From assembly GCA_947086895.1 (NCBI GenBank), contig CAMUAR010000004.1:37319-101318 (forward strand): a stretch of 64,000 nucleotides of DNA, given 5' to 3'. The position numbers were made by a program, and so were the translations under genes. Of this stretch, positions 26,545 to 33,622 are shown one piece after another; within the stretch, counting starts at the first letter, position 1, and each line of letters opens with the position of its first letter. Origin of the DNA: an uncultured Lachnospiraceae bacterium (GTDB lineage Bacteria > Bacillota > Clostridia > Lachnospirales > Lachnospiraceae). The notes below the pieces were generated by a model. That model ran no database searches. It saw nothing but the letters and a program-made list of their open reading frames with translations, and was not told where the DNA came from.

Positions 26545-28335
26545 TTATGAGATCGGCTCAAAATCTGCTGCGCCATGCTTGCAGAGCGGACATATAAAGT
26601 CGTCTGGAAGTTCGTCGCCCTCATAGATATACCCGCACACTTTGCAGACATATCCTTTTTTGCCTTCCGTTGCAGGCTTTGGCTTTACATTGTTCTGGTA
26701 GTAGGTGTAAGTCATAGTTTCTTTGTCGGATGTTACTCTTGCCTCTGTTACAGAACAAATAAACATTCCGTGAGTGTCAAGGTCAATATATTGTTCTACT
26801 TTAAGAGACAAAAAGGAATTGATGTATTTTGGCAGGAAGGCAAGCCCGTTGTCTGAGTGCAGAGGGGTAAGTCCTGCAAATTTATCCGCGTTTCTGCCGC
26901 TCTGGAAACCAAACGTTTCAAATACTTTAAAAGGAGCTTCCACCGATAGACAATTGACATTCATAATACCAGTTTGCTTGATAACGTGGTGGGAATAATT
27001 CTGCTTGTTGATTGTGACCGCAATACGGTTCGGCGTGTTTGTAACTTGGGATACTGTGTTGACAATCAGCCCGTTATCTTTTTTGCCGTCATTTGAAGTT
27101 ACAACATAAAGTCCATAGCCAATATTGAACAGAGCGGACAAATCGTTTTTATTTGCAGTTTCGTCACACTGAGCAAGATAATCTTTGCAAAGTTCGTCCG
27201 CAAGAGCATCAAGCTGAGCAGTGCTGTCCGCGTTTAAAGCAGACATAATTTTCACTGTTGTGTCGGTGAACGTCAAGTTTTTACAACCTTCAAGCATTCC
27301 CTTCATTGTTTTTGCGGCAAGCGGCGCCCACGAGCCGTTTTCAATAAAAGCGACTGTTCTGTTCTGGAAATTGCGCTCTGTCAAGTGGTGGATAAATTCT
27401 TTCATAAATGGGAAAATATCCGCGTTGTAAGTTGTTGTGGCTAGAACAATCCGACCATAGCGGAATGCGGATTCCACAGCTTTTGCCATATCGCAGCGGG
27501 CGAGGTCGTAAACAACAACCTTTGGACAGCCTTTTGTGCGCAGTTTTTCAGCGAACAGATCAACTGCTTTTTTTGTATTTCCATAGATGGAAGTATAAGC
27601 GATTACAATACCGTCGCTTTCCACGGCATAGGATGACCATGTATTGTAAAGATCTAAGTAATATCCAAGGTTTTCCGTCAGTACTGGACCATGCAGCGGG
27701 CAGATTGTATTGATTTCAAGTGAAGCAGCTTTTTTCAGCAGTGCCTGCACCTGTGCGCCGTATTTTCCGACAATACCAATATAATATCTTCTCGCTTCAC
27801 AAGCCCATTCTTCTTCGATATCAAGCGCGCCAAACTTGCCAAAACCATCGGCGGAGAACAGTACTTTATCTGTACTGTCATAAGTAACAATAACTTCCGG
27901 CCAATGAACCATCGGTGCGGTGACAAAAGCAAGCGTATGTTTGCCAAGAGACAGCGTGTCGCCTTCACCGACAACAATGCGATGATCCGAAAAATCTGTG
28001 CCAAAGAAATTTTGCATCATTACAAATGCTTTGGCAGAGGAAACAATAGTTGCTTCTGGATAAGCCTTTACAAAGTTTGCGATATTTGCCGAATGATCTG
28101 GCTCCATATGCTGTACAATAAGATAATCCGGTTTTCTGCTGCCAAGGACAGTTTCTAGGTTGTCCATCCATTCATGTGTAAAATTTCGGTCTACTGTGTC
28201 CATAACAGCAATTTTTTCATCAAGAATAACGTAGGAATTGTAGGACATTCCATTTGGGACGATATATTGTCCTTCAAATAAATCGACGGTGTGATCATTT
28301 ACACCGACATAACGTATATCCTTTGAGATTTCCAT
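26545..28335 (-). CDS. flavo-diiron protein fused to flavin reductase and rubredoxin domains
   Basis: 596 residues from ATG 28335 (GGAGGG upstream). Four modules in order: a beta-lactamase-like diiron domain (about 1-245) with HMEPDHS, the metal His in MVHWPEV, SADGFGKFG and PLHGPVL; a flavodoxin domain (about 250-395; YTSIYGNTKKAV); a flavin reductase-like split barrel (about 400-540); and a C-terminal rubredoxin with CKVCGYIYEG and CPLCKHG. Flavo-diiron proteins reduce O2 to water or NO to N2O with electrons from NAD(P)H via rubredoxin. Carrying reductase-like and rubredoxin modules in one chain could make it partly self-sufficient. In an anaerobe it is expected to protect against oxygen. 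The leader contains a 16-bp palindrome at 28349. Confidence 0.92.
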   Translation of the reverse strand: MEISKDIRYVGVNDHTVDLFEGQYIVPNGMSYNSYVILDEKIAVMDTVDRNFTHEWMDNLETVLGSRKPDYLIVQHMEPDHSANIANFVKAYPEATIVSSAKAFVMMQNFFGTDFSDHRIVVGEGDTLSLGKHTLAFVTAPMVHWPEVIVTYDSTDKVLFSADGFGKFGALDIEEEWACEARRYYIGIVGKYGAQVQALLKKAASLEINTICPLHGPVLTENLGYYLDLYNTWSSYAVESDGIVIAYTSIYGNTKKAVDLFAEKLRTKGCPKVVVYDLARCDMAKAVESAFRYGRIVLATTTYNADIFPFMKEFIHHLTERNFQNRTVAFIENGSWAPLAAKTMKGMLEGCKNLTFTDTTVKIMSALNADSTAQLDALADELCKDYLAQCDETANKNDLSALFNIGYGLYVVTSNDGKKDNGLIVNTVSQVTNTPNRIAVTINKQNYSHHVIKQTGIMNVNCLSVEAPFKVFETFGFQSGRNADKFAGLTPLHSDNGLAFLPKYINSFLSLKVEQYIDLDTHGMFICSVTEARVTSDKETMTYTYYQNNVKPKPATEGKKGYVCKVCGYIYEGDELPDDFICPLCKHGAADFEPIS

Positions 28336-28348
28336 AATTCCCTCCATT

Positions 28349-28364
28349 CTGCCGCACGTGCGGC
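28349..28364. repeat. 16-bp perfect palindrome before the flavo-diiron gene
   Basis: TGCCGCACGTGCGGCA lies immediately upstream of the GGAGGG ribosome binding site. A further stem, CATAGC/GCTATG (28379-28397), lies just upstream of it in the same leader. These could be operators or mRNA hairpins. The remainder of 28336-28749 holds no gene. Confidence 0.6.
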
Positions 28365-28672
28365 ATAATTTAATTTCATAGCCGTGGCAGCTATGTTTTG
28401 ATAAATCAAAATACGAGAAACGTTGCAGTACTGTTGTGAAAATCTGGGATTTTCATAACTTGTGCGTGATCTGAAAATATTGAAAGATTGACAGCAGAGA
28501 ATGCAGTCATTCTTTTTATTTTCGTTGTGCCTTCATAATTATACCATAATCAGGGAAGAAAGTATATTGGATTTTTTAAATAAAAGACTGCACAAACAAA
28601 AAAATGATCCTTTTTTCATAATTCTGTTTTGGCAGCTTAGCTTAAAAAAATGGCAGGATACCATTTGGATGC

Positions 28673-28700
28673 TTGCAGGGTGCAGGATTTTTGATAAAAT
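28673..28700 (+). promoter_or_regulatory. probable promoter of the LytTR/DUF3021/ABC operon
   Basis: TTGCAG (28673-28678), 16-base spacer, TAAAAT (28695-28700), about 50 bases before the TTG start. Confidence 0.5.
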
Positions 28701-28749
28701 GTAAAATAGTATATAAAACAATAAAAATTTGACAGGAGGAATACAGCGT

Positions 28750-29190
28750 TTGCAGATTGAAATAGAAATTGAAGAAAATCTTGCGGATACACAGATTACA
28801 ATAAAATGCAGAGAAAAAAATGCATTTATCGACAAATTGGTGGCGGCGTTAAAAATTATTGACAGAAAGATTATGGTTTTCAATGGAGGTGATATTACAC
28901 CGCTTGATTTGGAAGAAATTTTATATGCTGAATCAGTGGATGGAAAATGTTTTATATATACTGCAAAACAGGTTTATGAATCCTATCACAAACTTTATGA
29001 ATTGGAAGAACAGCTTGCTGAATATATGTTTGTGCGCATTAGCAAATCAGGCATTGTAAATTTAAAAAATATTTTGTCGATCAAAGCCTACATTAACCGA
29101 AGACTACTGATAACAATGAGCAACAAAGAACAGTTGATTGTGTCAAGACAGTATGCAGGCGGGATTAAAACATTATTAGGAGTAAAATAG
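28750..29190 (+). CDS. LytTR-domain DNA-binding regulator without receiver domain
   Basis: 147 residues from TTG 28750 (AGGAGG about 10 bases upstream). The N-terminal 45 residues replace a receiver domain. The C-terminal about 95 residues form a LytTR DNA-binding domain (LEEILYAESVDGKCFIYT; FVRISKSGIVNLKNILSIK; LLITMSNKEQLIVSRQY). Such stand-alone LytTR proteins are commonly paired with DUF3021 membrane proteins, as here, and control ABC exporter or membrane-stress genes. The stop codon abuts the next start codon, so translation is coupled. Regulation of its own operon is likely but inferred. Confidence 0.9.
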   Translation: MQIEIEIEENLADTQITIKCREKNAFIDKLVAALKIIDRKIMVFNGGDITPLDLEEILYAESVDGKCFIYTAKQVYESYHKLYELEEQLAEYMFVRISKSGIVNLKNILSIKAYINRRLLITMSNKEQLIVSRQYAGGIKTLLGVK

Positions 29191-29661
29191 ATGGAAGAGA
29201 AAAAACATTTATTAGATTATTTAGAACAGATTCTTGTGATTTTTGGAGTTTCGCTGCTTATCGTTTCTGTAATTTGTGTTGTTGTAGGAGATCATGCGAA
29301 AGGTTATTCTTCTATGTTTGAATTTGGCAGCGAGGGCATCCCAGTTCGTGTGGTTTTTCAGTATTTGCTGTCCTCTGCATGCATTACAGCACTGCGTTTT
29401 CTGTTTTTTTCAGATGTGCTGATTAAAAAGATGTCTATGGTTAAAAGAACTGGAAGTATGGTGGTCTCGGTTATTATTTTAATTGCAGTATTCGCTTATT
29501 ACTTTCAATGGTTTCCGGTGGATGATCCAAAATGCTGGGTTGCTTTTTTTGTAAGTTTTAGCGTTAATTTTGCGGTGAGCGTGGCTGTTTCCGCTTGGCG
29601 GGAGTACACGGAAAATAAAAAACTTGCATCAGGTCTGCAAAATTTAAAAAAGCAGCAATAA
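29191..29661 (+). CDS. DUF3021 four-helix membrane protein
   Basis: 156 residues with four predicted transmembrane segments (about 14-36, 53-72, 85-105 and 112-132) and a charged C-terminal tail. This matches DUF3021 proteins encoded directly after LytTR regulators in Firmicutes. In this pairing the membrane protein is thought to restrain or signal to the regulator, an idea from related systems and not shown by this sequence. Its start abuts the LytTR stop. Confidence 0.85.
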   Translation: MEEKKHLLDYLEQILVIFGVSLLIVSVICVVVGDHAKGYSSMFEFGSEGIPVRVVFQYLLSSACITALRFLFFSDVLIKKMSMVKRTGSMVVSVIILIAVFAYYFQWFPVDDPKCWVAFFVSFSVNFAVSVAVSAWREYTENKKLASGLQNLKKQQ

Positions 29662-29721
29662 AAAATATTGGATATCAATAAAACTTAAAATATAGAAAAT
29701 CGTTTTTGAGAAAGGAGTATT

Positions 29722-30684
29722 ATGAGAACATTTGTTAAAGTAGATAACCTTACCCATTCTTTTGGAGAAAAGATCGTTTTGGATGATATTTCTTTTCAGG
29801 TAAAACAGGGAGAAATTATTGGTCTTTTGGGACCCTCTGGAGCAGGAAAAACAACTTTGGTAAATTTATTAACAGGGCAGATTATGCCAACAAAAGGAAC
29901 GATAATATTTGAGGCTTTGGATACCGGAAAAAATTTATTGAAAGAGTCTTTAAGAACAGAAAAAAAAGAAACAGCATGGAGCGATTTTCATGGAGACCAA
30001 TCCGATCTATTGCAGATTTTAAACCCAGAAAAAAAGGTTTCTTTCCATAGAAAAAAAACAGTAAATGCGGGAATTATGATGGATCATTTTGGATTGTATG
30101 ATCGACTATCGGTTTGGAGTAATTTAAAAATTTTTGCAAAACTTTATAAAGTTTCAGAGCAGAGAATTGATGAATTGTTGGAGAAAACAGAATTATCTCA
30201 GGCAAAGAAAACCATCGTTGGAAAGCTTTCGAAGGGGATGAAGAGCAGGGTAAATTTTTGCAGAGCACTTTTGAAAAAAGCAGATGTTTTATTTTTGGAT
30301 GAGCCAACTTGCGGTCTTGACCCTGCGACAACAGAAAAACTGCATAAATTGATTGCAGAAGAAAAAAAATCTGGAACTACAATTTTTCTGACTACTCATA
30401 ATATGTATGAGGCGAGAAAACTATGCGATCATATTCTGTTGCTGAATGATGGAAAAATTGTAGAACGAGGTGTGCCGGAAGAAATCTGTCTAAAATATTG
30501 TCTGAAAAATCAAATTGAAGTTATTTTAAAAAATGGGGAGCGGCATGAAATTCCAAATACCATGGAGAGCGCCAAAGTTCTTGCAGAATGGATGAAACAA
30601 GAAAATATTTTAAGCATACATTCCAAAGAGCCGAATCTGGAAACCGTATTTTTATATTTGACAGGAAAGGAGTTAGATCAATAA
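29722..30684 (+). CDS. ABC exporter ATPase with an inserted segment
   Basis: 320 residues. Walker A GPSGAGKTT (about 36), signature LSKGMKSR (about 173), Walker B DVLFLDEPTCGLDP (about 192) and H-switch LTTHNMYE. Between Walker A and the Q-loop equivalent (NAGIMMDHFGLYDRLSV) there are about 35 residues more than usual for this family (around residues 75-110; charged and aromatic, KETAWSDFHGDQSDLLQ). A C-terminal extension of about 80 residues follows the core. It overlaps the permease gene by one base (TAATG). Confidence 0.9.
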   Translation: MRTFVKVDNLTHSFGEKIVLDDISFQVKQGEIIGLLGPSGAGKTTLVNLLTGQIMPTKGTIIFEALDTGKNLLKESLRTEKKETAWSDFHGDQSDLLQILNPEKKVSFHRKKTVNAGIMMDHFGLYDRLSVWSNLKIFAKLYKVSEQRIDELLEKTELSQAKKTIVGKLSKGMKSRVNFCRALLKKADVLFLDEPTCGLDPATTEKLHKLIAEEKKSGTTIFLTTHNMYEARKLCDHILLLNDGKIVERGVPEEICLKYCLKNQIEVILKNGERHEIPNTMESAKVLAEWMKQENILSIHSKEPNLETVFLYLTGKELDQ

Positions 30685-31379
30685 TGAAACATGTATGGAT
30701 AATTTTACAAAAACAATGGCAGGATACATGGAAAAATAAGGCGGTTCTGATACAATTTATTATGTTTCCTATATTGGCTGCAATTATGAAAAACTCTATT
30801 CAAATGGATGGTATGCCCGTTAATTTTTTTGTGAACTTATTTGCATCTATGTATGTTGGAATGGCGCCGCTTATAAGCACTTCCTCCATAATTTCCGAAG
30901 AGAAAGAAAAAAACACATTGCGGGTTTTAATAATGGCGGATGTAACACCGAAGGAATATCTTCTTGGAATCGGCTCTTATGTATTTTGCGCTTGTATGTT
31001 TGGAACAGCAGTATTTTGCTGTTTGCTGAACGATGTGACGACGAGTAAAAGAATTTTGTTTTTCTTTATTATGGCAGCGGGAATCATTGTATCCGTTTTA
31101 CTTGGTGCAGCCGTTGGAGTCGGAAGTAAAAACCAGACGGAAGCGGTGTCGGTCAGTGTTCCTGTAATGATGATATTTTCTTTCCTGCCAATGCTGTCCA
31201 TGTTTAATGATGTAATTGCAAAAATAGCGAAATTTACATATTCCGAACAGGTGCGTATTTTAGTGGAAGCACTTGGAGACGGTAAAATACATACCGTTGG
31301 AGCGGCAGTGATTGCGGGAAATATGCTGGTATTTGCGGGATTGTTCTGGATTTTATACCGAAAAAAGGGATTAGCCTAA
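30684..31379 (+). CDS. ABC-2 type transporter permease
   Basis: 231 residues with about six transmembrane segments. The start ATG shares its A with the TAA stop of the ATPase gene (TAATG), a hallmark of coupled translation; longer readings upstream only shadow the ATPase. ISTSSIISEEKEKNTLRVL is the coupling-helix region typical of ABC-2 permeases. With the preceding ATPase it forms an exporter, which in LytTR/DUF3021 operons often handles peptides, antibiotics or lipids; the substrate is unknown. Confidence 0.9.
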   Translation: MKHVWIILQKQWQDTWKNKAVLIQFIMFPILAAIMKNSIQMDGMPVNFFVNLFASMYVGMAPLISTSSIISEEKEKNTLRVLIMADVTPKEYLLGIGSYVFCACMFGTAVFCCLLNDVTTSKRILFFFIMAAGIIVSVLLGAAVGVGSKNQTEAVSVSVPVMMIFSFLPMLSMFNDVIAKIAKFTYSEQVRILVEALGDGKIHTVGAAVIAGNMLVFAGLFWILYRKKGLA

Positions 31380-31453
31380 GCTGCTTTAAAATGTATCTTA
31401 ATATTGCAATCAATGAAAACAATTGTTGTTTCCTGGAAAAATAAGAGAGCATG

Positions 31454-31480
31454 TTGCAGGTACGGAAAGAATTATGATAT
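31454..31480 (+). promoter_or_regulatory. possible distal promoter upstream of rtcB
   Basis: TTGCAG, roughly 18-base spacer and TATAAT in ATTATGATATAATATCC. It precedes a large inverted repeat (31508-31563). Confidence 0.45.
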
Positions 31481-31507
31481 AATATCCGCGAAAAGCAAAA
31501 CGAATCA

Positions 31508-31563
31508 GTCAATATTTTAAAGGGAAAAACTCCTTTTTGTTTCTGATAGTTTAAAATATTGAC
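31508..31563. repeat. 14-bp perfect inverted repeat with 28-base spacer
   Basis: GTCAATATTTTAAA (31508-31521) is exactly complementary to 31550-31563; a smaller AAAGG/CCTTT hairpin sits in the loop. There is no T-run after it, so it is not a typical terminator. It lies between the ABC exporter operon and rtcB in a 323-base gap. Confidence 0.75.
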
Positions 31564-31585
31564 TTGTGAGCGCGCTCCGCGACCG

Positions 31586-31662
31586 AAAAACCGCAGCACC
31601 GCAAGGTTTTGAGGTTTTGTTTTGGGTATTTTGGAAGACAGATACAATATCATCGCCGATTC
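31586..31662 (+). promoter_or_regulatory. promoter region of rtcB, shared with 8411-8494
   Basis: AAAAACCGCAGCACC through CGCCGATTC matches the element before the 494-residue gene. It contains TTGGGT, a 15-base spacer and TACAAT (about 31641-31646). Transcription would begin about 50 bases upstream of the rtcB ATG. Confidence 0.55.
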
Positions 31663-31702
31663 AAATTGTGTTTTTAAAGAAGGATGGGAGAAAAAAAGGA
31701 TT

Positions 31703-32905
31703 ATGATTGAGATAGCAGGGAAATTTAACCGCGCAGTTTGCTACTGTACAGAACTTGAAGAGACGGCAGAAGAACAGATCCGCGCGGTCTGTGATCAGGA
31801 AGCGTTTCAGGACTGCAAAATTCGCATTATGCCGGATGTTCATGCGGGGAAGGGCTGCACGATTGGGACGACCATGACAATCACAGACAAGCTTGTTCCG
31901 GGAATGGTTGGGGTGGATATCGGCTGCGGTATGGAAACTGTAAAAATCAAAGAGCAGAATATTGATTTTAAAAAGCTGGATGAATTAATACACGCTGAGA
32001 TTCCATGCGGGCGCGAAATTAGAGAAACCTCTCATAAGCTCAATAAGGAAATTGATTTGGAACAGCTGCGCTGTGCGCAGTTTGTCCATTTAGAACGCGC
32101 GTGCAAAAGTATTGGAACGCTGGGTGGAGGAAATCATTTTATTGAGATGGATCGCGGGGAGGACGGCAGTTTATATCTTGTTGTACATTCCGGCAGCCGC
32201 CATCTTGGGGTGGAAGTCGCAGACTATTATCAGGAGCAGGGAGGGCTTGCAATGTGGGGCGGCGCGCATCATCAAATTCAAGAGCTGATTACAGCGCTTA
32301 AAATGGAAGGGAGATTTCAGGAGATTGAACCGTCGGTCAGAGCTTTGAAAAAAGAGCATAAGCTTGCGATGCCAAAAGATTTAATTTATGTGGAAGGCAA
32401 ACTGTTTGAAGATTATATTCATGATATGCGTATCGTGCAAAAGTTTGCGGTGCTGAACCGCAAGGCGATGACCGATGTTATTTTATTGGGTATGGGCTTT
32501 GAGCGGGTGGAGGAATTTACAACGATTCACAATTATATTGATACCGATGCGATGATTTTGCGAAAAGGTTCCGTGTCGGCAAAAGCTGGTGAAAAACTTC
32601 TCATTCCAATCAATATGCGGGATGGAAGTTTGATTTGTATTGGAAAAGGAAACAGCGAGTGGAATTGTTCCGCGCCGCACGGGGCAGGGCGATTGATGAG
32701 CCGAAAAAAAGCATTCGGTTCGCTGTCAATGGAACAGTACCGCAAAGAAATGGAAGGAATCTATACTACATGCGTTGTTCAGGACACATTGGATGAGTCT
32801 CCAATGGCATATAAAAGTATAACAGAGATTGTAACACAGATAGAACCAACTGTACAGATTGTAGAGCGGATCAAACCAGTATATAATTTTAAAGCGGCGG
32901 AGTGA
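31703..32905 (+). CDS. rtcB: RNA-splicing ligase RtcB
   Basis: 400 residues from ATG 31703; the longer frame from 31622 crosses the promoter. Family motifs: MPDVHAGKGCTIGTT, the metal-binding Cys in MVGVDIGCGME (about residue 76), the metal His in LGGGNHFIEM, HSGSRHLG, and the guanylylation-site region APHGAGRLMSR. RtcB joins 2',3'-cyclic phosphate or 3'-phosphate RNA ends to 5'-OH ends using GTP and Mn2+, repairing cleaved RNAs. No archease or RNA cyclase gene is adjacent. The ribosome binding site is modest. Confidence 0.92.
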   Translation: MIEIAGKFNRAVCYCTELEETAEEQIRAVCDQEAFQDCKIRIMPDVHAGKGCTIGTTMTITDKLVPGMVGVDIGCGMETVKIKEQNIDFKKLDELIHAEIPCGREIRETSHKLNKEIDLEQLRCAQFVHLERACKSIGTLGGGNHFIEMDRGEDGSLYLVVHSGSRHLGVEVADYYQEQGGLAMWGGAHHQIQELITALKMEGRFQEIEPSVRALKKEHKLAMPKDLIYVEGKLFEDYIHDMRIVQKFAVLNRKAMTDVILLGMGFERVEEFTTIHNYIDTDAMILRKGSVSAKAGEKLLIPINMRDGSLICIGKGNSEWNCSAPHGAGRLMSRKKAFGSLSMEQYRKEMEGIYTTCVVQDTLDESPMAYKSITEIVTQIEPTVQIVERIKPVYNFKAAE

Positions 32906-33042
32906 GAATGTAATTTGAAAAATTTTTCTTTTTTAAGGATGGCTTAGAGAGGAAACAACAGGATCCTTGAAGTGGATTTTTATAAAAATAAGCAAGAAGG
33001 CAAATGGGAAGAACGGCTTGTATTGCAGAAACAAGGTGATTT

Positions 33043-33384
33043 ATGAACATACAGATTTTTGGAACAAAAAAGGATTTTGACACAAAAAAAGCAGAGCGGT
33101 ATTTTAAGGAACGAGGGATAAAATACCAATGGATCGATATGAGAGAAAAGGGGATGAGCAAAGGAGAATTTTGCGCGGTAAGTCAGAGCGTCGGAGGATT
33201 GGAAGTTATGCTGAATCAGGACAGCAAAGAAAAAGATTTACTGGCGTTGATTCGCTATTTGTCGCCGGAGGATCAACAAAAAAAGATTTTGGAAAACCAG
33301 ACGGTCATTCGAGTTCCGATTGTCAGAAACGGAAGGCAGGCAACGCTTGGATATCAGCCGGAGGTGTGGAAGAACTGGAAATAG
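33043..33384 (+). CDS. ArsC/Spx-like thioredoxin-fold protein lacking the active Cys
   Basis: 113 residues. It has the ArsC/Spx fold pattern: MNIQIFGTKKDFDTKKAERY, then GIKYQWIDMREKGMSKGE and a late VRVPIVRNGRQATLGY, where these proteins keep the cis-Pro region. The family's N-terminal catalytic Cys (normally in a GxxxC or CxxC context) is absent; the aligned stretch reads KKDFDT. It is therefore unlikely to be an arsenate reductase. A binding or regulatory role like that of Spx is possible, but the redox CxxC is also missing. It is 138 bases downstream of rtcB and perhaps co-transcribed. Confidence 0.75.
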   Translation: MNIQIFGTKKDFDTKKAERYFKERGIKYQWIDMREKGMSKGEFCAVSQSVGGLEVMLNQDSKEKDLLALIRYLSPEDQQKKILENQTVIRVPIVRNGRQATLGYQPEVWKNWK

Positions 33385-33405
33385 AACAAATCAGTAAAAA
33401 ATGCA

Positions 33406-33437
33406 AAGTATACCGAAAAAACTGCATACTATACCAA
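33406..33437 (+). promoter_or_regulatory. 21-bp-spaced direct repeats, candidate LytTR binding site
   Basis: TATACC occurs at 33409-33414 and again at 33430-33435, exactly 21 bp apart (two helical turns), with extended similarity AGTATACC/ACTATACC. This is the spacing used by LytTR (AgrA/ComE-type) regulators. A -10 TATAAT follows at 33464-33469, with an inverted GGTATA over it. The next genes encode a LytTR regulator and its kinase. Confidence 0.5.
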
Positions 33438-33622
33438 GCTTTTCGGAATTTCAAATTTTCTGGTATAATAACATGGAAGTTCAGTTGTACAATATGCTTA
33501 ATATATTCCAAAATATATTGCTGGTTTTTATAAAGTATTTTAAGTATTAAAAAGAATCCATTTTTTATAACAGACCGTTTGATGATAAATAATAAGCTTC
33601 GAGAAATGGGGGATAAAAAAGT

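Noticed and set aside
31622..31702. 27-codon N-terminal extension of RtcB
   Set aside because: It overlaps the promoter -10 and the family N-terminus starts at ATG 31703.
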